Shown here in pieces: positions 18,801 to 25,814 of a stretch of 33,237 nt of DNA. Position 1 is the first letter of the stretch. Each line of letters opens with the position of its first letter. The position numbers and the translations under genes were made by a program. Below the pieces are notes generated by a model. The model did no database searches. It was not told the DNA's origin and saw nothing but the letters and a program-made list of their open reading frames with translations. The stretch lies in assembly GCA_002412555.1 (NCBI GenBank), contig DHVH01000030.1, positions 1-33,237 of the forward strand, given 5' to 3'. Source of the DNA: Marinilabiliaceae bacterium UBA5213. Its GTDB lineage: Bacteria; Bacteroidota; Bacteroidia; Bacteroidales; Marinilabiliaceae.

Positions 18801-19945
18801 TCTTTTTCAATACAGTTAAAATGAGTGGGATGCGGCGGAAACCTACCCACAGAAAGACGAGGGGTAAAACGTTTTGAAAGCGGATCCCATTTATCGGCAT
18901 GACCTTCCCAACCTCCCAGCCAAATGACTCCTGAACGATCTTGCGTGATTGCCCATATTTGGTCATTACTAATACTATTGGGATTATGTATGTCCGAATT
19001 ATAATACTGGACAGAGGGTACCTTTGGGTCATAGATATTCAACCCATTGTCAGTACCCAGCCAAATAATCCCTTGTTTGTCTTCAAAAACAGAATAAACA
19101 ATATTGCTCGACAATTTTCTGCCTACATCTCCATGCGTATGATAATGATCCGAACTACCAGATTTGAAGTCTACACGTACAACCCCCTGTCCTCTGGTCA
19201 CAATCCAGATATTATGTTTGGAATCTTCAAAAAGATTCCAAACATAATATCTGGTTGACGGGTCATACATATCCATGTAGCGGGAAACATCATAGTGCTC
19301 CTGCGTTCCCTTTTCACGATCAAATAAAAATAAGCCTCTATAGTAACTACCCACCCAAAAGTTCCCATCCACATCCTCAATGCAGGCCATCATAGCTCTG
19401 TTAAGTTGCTTAACTATTGGATTATTTTCCATATAGTAACGGGTAAAGACTCCGGTTTCCTGATTCATCCGGTTAAGGCCATCTTCTGTGCTGACCCAGA
19501 TCACATCGTTCTTATCCTGATAAATACTCAACACATCATTGTGACTTAAAGACTGCCTATCCCGTTCGTCATATACAAACCGCTCAAAATAATCAAACTC
19601 GGCTACATATTTATTCAACCCTCCACCAACAGTTCCTACCCATAGCACCCCGCTTCTATCTACAAGCAACGACCTTACATGGCTGGATCCAATACTATTG
19701 ACATCACCGGCATTGTATCTGTACTCCCTGGTCTCATAGCCATCAAAACGCCATAGTCCATCCCGTGTGGCAAACCACATAAAACCACTATGATCCTGGA
19801 CAATAGCAAAAATGGTTGATTCGGAAATTTTTCTCGGCATTGCCCTTTCAAAGGCATAATCTTGCGCATAGGTCACTGTTGTCAACTGACAAGCCACCAT
19901 CATTACAATTACAAGAAATCCCTTAATCGGCATTATGATTCGCAT
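15803..19945 (-). CDS. Hybrid two-component system regulator (HTCS) of the locus
   Basis: The 1380-residue protein joins sensor, kinase, receiver and DNA-binding parts, as in Bacteroidota PUL regulators. After a signal peptide (about 1-27) come two-component-regulator propeller repeats (about 30-680, with many ED..GxxWVGT motifs), a Y_Y_Y domain (about 735-800), a membrane segment (about 812-835), HisKA with His870 in ISHEFRTPL, HATPase (about 975-1090, DNGKGIS and GTGIGLSLS), a receiver (about 1135-1255, phospho-acceptor Asp1181 in IISDVMMPRMDG, Lys in YISKPF) and an AraC-type HTH (about 1285-1380, ending FGVTPSKYSEKS). The periplasmic part should bind an oligosaccharide of the target glycan and switch on the locus. 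It lies in the middle of the PUL, between the GH43/GH32-like and GH2 genes. A perfect 23-bp inverted repeat sits in the coding sequence at residues 231-247. Confidence 0.96.
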   Translation of the reverse strand: MRIIMPIKGFLVIVMMVACQLTTVTYAQDYAFERAMPRKISESTIFAIVQDHSGFMWFATRDGLWRFDGYETREYRYNAGDVNSIGSSHVRSLLVDRSGVLWVGTVGGGLNKYVAEFDYFERFVYDERDRQSLSHNDVLSIYQDKNDVIWVSTEDGLNRMNQETGVFTRYYMENNPIVKQLNRAMMACIEDVDGNFWVGSYYRGLFLFDREKGTQEHYDVSRYMDMYDPSTRYYVWNLFEDSKHNIWIVTRGQGVVRVDFKSGSSDHYHTHGDVGRKLSSNIVYSVFEDKQGIIWLGTDNGLNIYDPKVPSVQYYNSDIHNPNSISNDQIWAITQDRSGVIWLGGWEGHADKWDPLSKRFTPRLSVGRFPPHPTHFNCIEKDEKGQCLIGTDSGFFVLPDKALSSANNRLVLDDDAESYLSGLYIPAILCDSSNKKWVATNKGLWRFDADPAAAEMIMSGFFTALYEDSRNTVWVGTQNGLLAYQRLTDSFITYSAPAFTVGSLSHKHVTTIYEDHNGVLWVGTNNGLNRLNMATNSFTVFRHNHNDATSLANGVIRQIFQDSHGMLWVGTSAGLSVAVDYSGKFRNFTIDDGLSGNSVSSVFEDSKGHIWVATNEGVSKLVIHSDGKKVDFDNLNDLEITFINYDVRDGLLDMNFRLGSFCQFDNGEVFLGGVYGISSFFPDSINVNPYEPPVVLTGLKIMNTNFIANPASKTLKKSIEKAEGIVLNYKQSVITIEYVALSFTNSDNNQYTYKLEGFDDDWVGVGSQRSVTYTNLNPGEYVFRVRAANSDGVWNLQGANLNIKVLPPPWQTWQAFVIYFILLTFSILGFGRLVIAKQKTESRLKLEKMESDKIREIDYFKNIFFTNISHEFRTPLTLIISPLKEISMMPELPGSLKRQIDLIYKNSLRLLRLINQLLDISKIEAGHIRLKIAQGDIVAYTRSIYEAFSQKSEDSEITYRFHCTAEQAMVWFDSDKIEKIMYNLLSNAFKNTPNGGTIDVFLSVNENQEQIQEIEIIVQDNGKGISEENQKKIFERYYAFGKDDFSKPSTGIGLSLSYQLAIIHKGRIDVESVPGKGSKFVLILPASAHVYSNESLMASGGSSSDGETEVAQDILTRSDDLYTETTDVCHESLVLLVEDNEDLRRYVSERLSLNYSVLTAADGEEGLGVAFEKLPDIIISDVMMPRMDGFELCKALKQDERTSHIPVILLTAKASDDSRMEGYELGADAYISKPFEIGHLLVRMKNLIENRNTLRQIFGKGLSLTPGKVSIPSMEEKFIQNAIQSVESHISDPEYNVDVLSQEVGMSRSQVFRKLKALTDFSPVEFIRMLRIKRAGQIISQNSNSISEVAYMVGFSDIDYFRKCFKSQFGVTPSKYSEKS
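19205..19254. repeat. Perfect inverted repeat (23-bp arms, 4-nt loop) inside the HTCS gene
   Basis: Arm 19205-19227 (starting CCAGATATTATG) is the exact reverse complement of 19232-19254, with CAAA as loop. Pairing stops at 19204/19255. The hairpin encodes about 17 residues around a propeller motif (YYVWNLFEDSKHNIW), which is itself the expected repeat sequence, so the reading frame is intact. Confidence 0.97.
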
Positions 19946-20070
19946 TTATATAAATTTTGCTAACAAGTCCCTACCCCTCAAAATAAACCAATTTATTATA
20001 AATAATAAGATATTAGAATAATAAATACACATGCTTGTGCAACACTAAATGGCTATAACACCAAACTCAA

Positions 20071-21666
20071 TTAATCATTCCAAAATAAAGGAGCCACCCA
20101 AACACCTCCTGACATCGAATTGGTATGATAAATATACCAGTTACCTTGCTGGTCTTGTATCGGTTTCCCTCCTCCATCAACAAAGACGCGCTTATTAACA
20201 TTTTTGGCGGTGCTATGATCCTCAAAATTAAACGGATCATTACCTATGTAAATCCGCAAACAGTGGTAACGTGAAAGGTTACTGTTGTCGATGGGGCCAG
20301 CCCACATGTGCCATAGACCATTGCGTTCAAACACAACCGGATTGGTAAAGAAACTATGCTCGGGCCAAGGGGATGCAGGTTTATGCCTGCCAAATAATTT
20401 TGACTCTAATTCATCAGATTCACTCCAATCAATCAATGCATGCTTACGCTTGCTCCAATTGATCAAATCTGTACTACTGCGATAACCGATCGAATGTTTC
20501 GAAAAAACCGTTTCATCTGTTGCCGAAGCATAATACATGATCCATTCATCGTTAATACGCCGAACGTAAGGTGTTAAGCCAAAAGGCTTTTCGGTAAATA
20601 TTCTACCCGGTCGCCGCGAATCGGCAGTCCCCACCCGTTCCCAACTTTGTCCATCTAGCGAACGTGCCACAAACATACTATTGGGACCAAAATCACCACT
20701 ATTACCTAAGTGCCAGGGATTAACGGAGCCCTCGGGGCCCTCATACCATCCACTCCACAGCTGTCCACTCCCAACATAAAACATATAAAAGTAATTCCCC
20801 TCTACCACAACATAAGGGTCTATTAAAAAAGACTCCCCAAACTTTTCATCGGCAGCCATTGCCACACCGCTATAGGTCCAGCCCTGTGTTAAAGAGTCGG
20901 AAACGGCATGAATAATTTTCCCCGGTTGGCGCACCTCCCAAACATTAGATGCTTCTAATACCTGGCCAAAAAGATGCCATTTATTGTCGGGGCCATAAAC
21001 AATACTTGCCCTTTCAATTAACCAATCACCATCCGTCAATTGATCATTGCTAACAATAATTTCAAATTCGCCTGGTGCCGCTATAGAAGATCGTTCCCGG
21101 TCTTCAATGGTCACCCAGTCATTATGATCGGGAGGGGCTATATCAGATAAAAAAATATGATCCAGTCTAAGCAAGGATCGGGTGTTGCTATTAACTTCAA
21201 CAGCAAACCGAGCCTCTTTGTTGTAGTATTTCTTTACATTCCAACCCCTTAAAAACAAATCGTAAAAATTATTACCAAAAGCTTCTTTGACTATCTGGCC
21301 TTCTACCTCTAAATAGACCCTAACGTTAGGGTGAAGCTCCCCGGCCAAATAAAAATTTAGATAATCTCTTGTGATTTTAAATTTCGGACTTACCAATAAG
21401 CCTTTAGGATTATTGGTATGCCGCCCCTCATTATGACCTGTCTCTAGGTAATAGTTCCCTATGAAACCTACGGGACCACGGGCCCAACCGGCAATATCAT
21501 CCACATGAACCGGATGGCCTGAAACTAAAAAGTTGTCGCCTCTCCAAACCCATTGAGACAACTCTCCCTCCTCAAAATCAAACAAAACAACATCCTTTGA
21601 CTGCGCAAAAATGACATTGGCAGACGAGACAAAAAACAGGCAAACAATTAGTAAAAATTGGTTCAT
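20071..21666 (-). CDS. Secreted GH43/GH32-like five-bladed propeller protein with an N-terminal beta-sandwich
   Basis: The frame extends to a TTG at 21672, but the ATG at 21666 starts the signal peptide (MNQFLLIVCLFFVSSANVIF, then AQ), so I use it (531 residues). Residues about 23-176 form a beta-sandwich resembling the extra N-terminal domain of some Bacteroidota GH32 enzymes (FDFEEGELSQW, YLETGHNEGRHTNNPKG, LNFYLAGE). Residues about 200-531 look like a five-bladed propeller: WHLFGQ, FLIDPYVVVEGNYFYMFYVG, SLDGQSWERVG, WIMYYAS, SSTDLINWSKR, WHMWAGP. The Asp of IDPY (about 283) could be the catalytic base or fixer. Classical GH32 (NDPNG) and GH43 signatures are not clear, so the family is open. 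It has no T9SS tail or lipobox, pointing to the periplasm. A terminator immediately precedes it and the HTCS gene follows after 125 bp. Possible exo-acting enzyme, substrate unknown. Confidence 0.82.
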   Translation of the reverse strand: MNQFLLIVCLFFVSSANVIFAQSKDVVLFDFEEGELSQWVWRGDNFLVSGHPVHVDDIAGWARGPVGFIGNYYLETGHNEGRHTNNPKGLLVSPKFKITRDYLNFYLAGELHPNVRVYLEVEGQIVKEAFGNNFYDLFLRGWNVKKYYNKEARFAVEVNSNTRSLLRLDHIFLSDIAPPDHNDWVTIEDRERSSIAAPGEFEIIVSNDQLTDGDWLIERASIVYGPDNKWHLFGQVLEASNVWEVRQPGKIIHAVSDSLTQGWTYSGVAMAADEKFGESFLIDPYVVVEGNYFYMFYVGSGQLWSGWYEGPEGSVNPWHLGNSGDFGPNSMFVARSLDGQSWERVGTADSRRPGRIFTEKPFGLTPYVRRINDEWIMYYASATDETVFSKHSIGYRSSTDLINWSKRKHALIDWSESDELESKLFGRHKPASPWPEHSFFTNPVVFERNGLWHMWAGPIDNSNLSRYHCLRIYIGNDPFNFEDHSTAKNVNKRVFVDGGGKPIQDQQGNWYIYHTNSMSGGVWVAPLFWND

Positions 21667-21693
21667 TGGCAAAGAATAAAATAGAAAAAAGAA

Positions 21694-21717
21694 GGGTCGG
21701 CCGCATAGAACCGACCC
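21694..21717 (-). terminator. Terminator after the CBM9-like gene
   Basis: GGGTCGG (21694-21700) pairs with CCGACCC (21711-21717). On the minus strand the stem is followed by TTCTTTTTTCT. It lies between the CBM9-like stop at 21774 and the next start at 21666, so the following gene needs read-through or its own promoter. Confidence 0.8.
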
Positions 21718-21773
21718 CTCTCATACCCTAAAACTGAACCTCCTGATTCTCAAAAATAATTAAGAACAAGAGA

Positions 21774-23378
21774 TTACTTTTTAATAAACTTACTAAAGGC
21801 ACTGTTACCTGCAGCAAAGTTTACTTTTACCACATAAATTCCGGCATTTAAACTTGAAACATCCAGACTTAAATTACCCAACAAACGAACATTCAGAACG
21901 TTTTGACCTGATAGGTTGAAGACCTCAACAGACTCAACAGCATCCGCAGATTGAATGTTCAGGACATCTTGAACAGGATTGGGCCAGACAGACACATCAG
22001 CTGCAGCTTTTACGCTTGGCATTGAAATATAAATTCCTTCAAGTAACAATTTTCCTGTAGAGTAGGTACTTCTCCAAGCTGTATTGTCCTTGTTGTTCCA
22101 GGCAAAATAAAAGGCATCCTGACCCTTCAGTTTATAACCGATATCAAAAAAGAAAGAACCTCTTGACAAAAATTCAGCCAACATTGCAGGATTAGTTGTT
22201 GCTTGATTCCATGGCACTTTTGCCTCTAAAATATAGCCTTCAAATTCATCAAAAACTTCAGCATTTCTCCAAATCCACTCAACTCCCCGGTGTGTGAAAA
22301 CTGAAAGCTCATTGTCGCCACCAAAAACCAATTTTGAAAAAAGATACCCGTTCTCATTGGGATCACCGTCCGCAAAAGTCAAATAAGCATCGGTTGGTCT
22401 AACTCCTACAGTGATCGTAACTTCATCAACAGTAGCAGTCTTCTCGGCATTTGGCACAACTATTTGAGCATAGAGATAAAGATTATCCTGATCGTAAGCC
22501 GCCCAATATTCGGCTGATACCCCGGCAATACCTGCGCCATCATTGACCCAGTTCTCAATTAGCATACCTTCACCAGAATATGCAGCATCTTTTTCTGCAT
22601 CAAAAGCGGGAACAGTTTCAGTACCGGGAATACTAGTGAGTTTTCTCTCCATAAGGGTTAAAACACCTAACTTCTGACTTGATTCCCATGCGGTATTATC
22701 GTCATTGGACCAGGCCACATAATTCCCTTCCTCGCCAAACTTATAGGCCACATCGAAATAAATGGTTCTGTCACCCAAAAGATAGTTCGACTTGAATTCA
22801 TTGATTAAGGCCTGATTGGTAGAAATGTCCTTCCAAGCTACACGTCCTTCAACATTGTAACCGTCACGAAGCATTGGTATACCACCAATAGTGACTTCTA
22901 CAGCCTCAACTTCCTCATAAATCCACTCAACATTTCTTCTGACTTTAGCTTCGCCAGCTACTGCGGCGCTAGCACCATCCCCACCAAAAGTGATCTTGGA
23001 GAAAAGAAAACCATTGTCATTGGGCTCACCCAAATCAAAACTGTAAGCCGCCCGATCAGGGTCTAAACTAATGGTCATACTAATTTCATCACTTCCGGTT
23101 GTGGTAGTTGATTCCAATCGAAGCTCTGAATAAATATAAAGCGAATCAGCTGTATAGGAAAGATTGAAATTCGCTACTACACCAGCCACTTCTGTGCCAG
23201 TCCATACAGCAATAGCCTTGCGATTAATCCTGTTGAAAACATAATCTTCTGCCAGAGCATCCAAATGGCCTCCTGAAAAAGCCCGCTGCAACACAGCGGT
23301 TTTTGGAACGAACTCTTCCTGTGCAGTAGCAGTCAATGAGAGCATTGCTGCCATGAGCATTGTAAACATTTTTTTCAT
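21774..23378 (-). CDS. Secreted protein with two CBM9-like modules and a T9SS sorting domain
   Basis: The 534-residue protein has a signal peptide (about 1-20, MKKMFTMLMAAMLSLTATAQ), two related beta-sandwich modules (about 22-245 and 255-448) and a T9SS type A sorting domain (about 462-534, starting VSVWPNPVQDVLNIQ). Both modules share FGGD, EPNDNGFLFSK or DPNENGYLFSK, RxVEWIxxxxE, FDxxYK and an AW(S/N)N(D/K)DNTAW ending, which marks an internal duplication. The fold resembles CBM9/DOMON-like domains that bind sugars with Trp and Asp/Asn residues. With no catalytic signature, it is probably a surface glycan-binding protein that helps hold the substrate near the SusC/SusD complex, a role often played in other PULs by SusE/SusF-like lipoproteins. 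It lies 161 bp after the GH5 gene and is followed by a terminator. Confidence 0.88.
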   Translation of the reverse strand: MKKMFTMLMAAMLSLTATAQEEFVPKTAVLQRAFSGGHLDALAEDYVFNRINRKAIAVWTGTEVAGVVANFNLSYTADSLYIYSELRLESTTTTGSDEISMTISLDPDRAAYSFDLGEPNDNGFLFSKITFGGDGASAAVAGEAKVRRNVEWIYEEVEAVEVTIGGIPMLRDGYNVEGRVAWKDISTNQALINEFKSNYLLGDRTIYFDVAYKFGEEGNYVAWSNDDNTAWESSQKLGVLTLMERKLTSIPGTETVPAFDAEKDAAYSGEGMLIENWVNDGAGIAGVSAEYWAAYDQDNLYLYAQIVVPNAEKTATVDEVTITVGVRPTDAYLTFADGDPNENGYLFSKLVFGGDNELSVFTHRGVEWIWRNAEVFDEFEGYILEAKVPWNQATTNPAMLAEFLSRGSFFFDIGYKLKGQDAFYFAWNNKDNTAWRSTYSTGKLLLEGIYISMPSVKAAADVSVWPNPVQDVLNIQSADAVESVEVFNLSGQNVLNVRLLGNLSLDVSSLNAGIYVVKVNFAAGNSAFSKFIKK

Positions 23379-23539
23379 AACTAATTAAAATTTAAATTAA
23401 ACAAATCACTGATTATAATCAACTTACATATAATTATAGTGTTCAAATTAAGTAAGTGCATACCCTATTACCTGGTAATAATTACTGGTAACACCTTACA
23501 TTCCAAAATTCAATAGGACTTGTTGTTCTGTTGGCTTTG

Positions 23540-25801
23540 CTAATAAGCCATCATCATGCGGGTTATTGTTTTCCCATTCATTTGCATTCGGTAAAGCAGT
23601 GGTCCGGTGGCATTATGGTCTCCGGGACTATAGCTTAAATTATAGGTACCTGGTGATTGAACCTGATGAACCAGTACCTTAACAATTACACCAATAGAAT
23701 TAATGACTTCTAAACGAACTGGACCCGTTTGCTCAATTGCATACTCGATCGTAGTAGAACTCCTAAAAGGATTGGGGTAGTTCTGTTCCAATGAAAAATA
23801 AGGGTTGTTAGAATTTGTAACGCCCCTGATGGGGGTCGCCCCATCTATTACCGCATCGAGTAACCTTCCGAAAAGAAGCAGTGAGTTATCTGTAAAAGAA
23901 ATATCTGAACCCGGCTTCCCAAACCAGCCAGCCCTGGCGGCAGGCGCTATATGGTCAACCATTACGTCTCCTTCAGCATATAAAAACAGAACTGCTTTCG
24001 CCCCATCTCCCTGAGTATTCATCAAAATCTCGGCGGCAGCGGCAGGCGTTCCATACGAAATGTCAGATACCTGGTTATAGATATCCACGTCTCCAACCAG
24101 ACCATCTAAAATTGCATTTGTAGCAGTACCATTGATTTCCACAACAGAGCCGTTAACCGTTCCAAAGTCTGTACCTGATATAGATCCTGTCAACTTTAAA
24201 ACAGAAAACAAAGCGCTATTACCGACAATTAATGGAATTGAACTATTAGCAAACAAACCTCCTACGGCACCATCAGTTACGGTTCCCGAAAGAACAATTG
24301 CTGCTCTTCTATTGGCATGTAAAGCTGCAACTGAACTCTGGCTGCGGTGAAAAACAATATAACCCTCCTTCAGGATTTGATTATACAACTGCTGGTCACT
24401 GGTCGACAATTCTTCTGCACCGGTAACAAATAGCACACTCCCTTTTGCCGGGTCTGGATTCACGTCAAAAGCAACAGGGGTGGATTCTGTTTCATTTCCG
24501 GCATGATCCCTTGCGATGGTTGATATTACATAACGACCGGGTTCAATCGAGGAGATTGTGAAATCATAAGGCGCTTCCGTCCTGGTATCATATAGCTGAC
24601 CATCAATATACAATCGCACCTCTTCAATGCCATCCTCCAAATCAAAAGCAGCTGAGTTTATCACAAGGTCTGCACCCTCTGTATAAGCTTGAGAGCCATC
24701 GGGACTGTATAAAGTAACAAAAGGACTTCTGTTACCCTCAAAATGATTGTAATCCCAGACCTGCTGTCCTGCCCAGGTGAGATTGGTAGGATTAACGCTA
24801 CTATTAATCTGTGATCCGCCGCCATTACCTGAAGTAGTCAATTTTATATTGTCACCACCATACCAGTGCCACCATAAAAGGCCAACCCCATGAGCAGAAG
24901 CTACATCAATTGAAGCTTGAAAGGCTTTAGGAAAATAAAGAAACCCTTCCTCCGGTTTCGTTCCATACTCTCCTATCATTACAGCAAATCCTTTCTCTTT
25001 AATTCTTTCAATATAGTCGTGCATGCGGTAACTTAACTGTGGCAGTCCTCCCACATTCCATTGATCATAAGTATGAAAACTGAACATGATATTCTCATAA
25101 GTCTTCCCGTTAAAATTAATTAACTGATCACCAGCCGATAGGATGGAACTATTGGATTCCACAACGGGGTCGGATGTGCGCGCGCCTGCGTCCTGTCCCC
25201 AAAAATGAGCATCCACCACAATAACATTACTATTAGCCTGTTCATCACGGATAACCTCTATGACTTGCTGATGCATACTCACCCATTGGTTAATCCGCTG
25301 AGGGGAATCTTCTCCCCCAGGCTCATTCATAATATTAAACCACACATATGGATTATCTCCATAATAAGCGATGATGTCGCGCCATGCATCCATTAAATCA
25401 TACAGAGGATCTCCTTCATAATAAGAACCTGTAGCATCGTGAAATTCGAACATCACCACCACATTTCTGGAGGTAAAGGCATCTACAATAGGCTGCATGT
25501 CAAGTATGGTCTGAAACGGTGAATTGGCCGAGACATTTTGTTCATTCCAGAAAAAATCATACATCCTGCAATTAACCCGAACCATATTGAAACCCCAGTC
25601 ATCCACAATCTTGGTTACATGATTAACCGGATTACCAGGCCATCCCCACTTCATACCTGAAACATTAACTCCTTTCGGTATAAAAGCATTCCCATCTGGG
25701 CCAATTATTTGTGATCCCACGATTTGGAACGTCCCACTCATAGTATTTGCTTGTAAAACAATTGCAAACAAAAACAAGATTATCGTAAATTTTGCTCTCA
25801 T
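23540..25801 (-). CDS. GH5 family enzyme with Ig-like domain, GATase-like module and T9SS sorting domain
   Basis: The frame could start at an ATG at 25855, but the ATG at 25801 gives a signal peptide (MRAKFTIILFLFAIVLQANT) and begins 13 bp after the preceding stop, so I use it (753 residues). The GH5 module (about 24-355) has acid/base Glu160 in NIMNEPGG and nucleophile Glu278 in MIGEYG; HDATG and VVDAHFWGQDAG are shared with the two GH5 modules of the 1318-5673 protein, so all three are paralogues. Next come an Ig-like domain (about 358-446), a module starting SVLFVTGAEELSTSDQQLYN (about 454-655) that looks like a glutamine-amidotransferase or flavodoxin-like fold of unknown role, and a T9SS tail (about 668-753, starting SLEQNYPNPFRSSTTIEY). 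Likely an extracellular endo-hydrolase of the same polysaccharide. Confidence 0.92.
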   Translation of the reverse strand: MRAKFTIILFLFAIVLQANTMSGTFQIVGSQIIGPDGNAFIPKGVNVSGMKWGWPGNPVNHVTKIVDDWGFNMVRVNCRMYDFFWNEQNVSANSPFQTILDMQPIVDAFTSRNVVVMFEFHDATGSYYEGDPLYDLMDAWRDIIAYYGDNPYVWFNIMNEPGGEDSPQRINQWVSMHQQVIEVIRDEQANSNVIVVDAHFWGQDAGARTSDPVVESNSSILSAGDQLINFNGKTYENIMFSFHTYDQWNVGGLPQLSYRMHDYIERIKEKGFAVMIGEYGTKPEEGFLYFPKAFQASIDVASAHGVGLLWWHWYGGDNIKLTTSGNGGGSQINSSVNPTNLTWAGQQVWDYNHFEGNRSPFVTLYSPDGSQAYTEGADLVINSAAFDLEDGIEEVRLYIDGQLYDTRTEAPYDFTISSIEPGRYVISTIARDHAGNETESTPVAFDVNPDPAKGSVLFVTGAEELSTSDQQLYNQILKEGYIVFHRSQSSVAALHANRRAAIVLSGTVTDGAVGGLFANSSIPLIVGNSALFSVLKLTGSISGTDFGTVNGSVVEINGTATNAILDGLVGDVDIYNQVSDISYGTPAAAAEILMNTQGDGAKAVLFLYAEGDVMVDHIAPAARAGWFGKPGSDISFTDNSLLLFGRLLDAVIDGATPIRGVTNSNNPYFSLEQNYPNPFRSSTTIEYAIEQTGPVRLEVINSIGVIVKVLVHQVQSPGTYNLSYSPGDHNATGPLLYRMQMNGKTITRMMMAY

Positions 25802-25814
25802 CGTAAATCTCCTC

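Noticed and set aside
19198..19380. Two similar small frames on opposite strands at the hairpin
   Set aside because: They are alike only because the DNA there is palindromic; both are shadows of the HTCS coding sequence.
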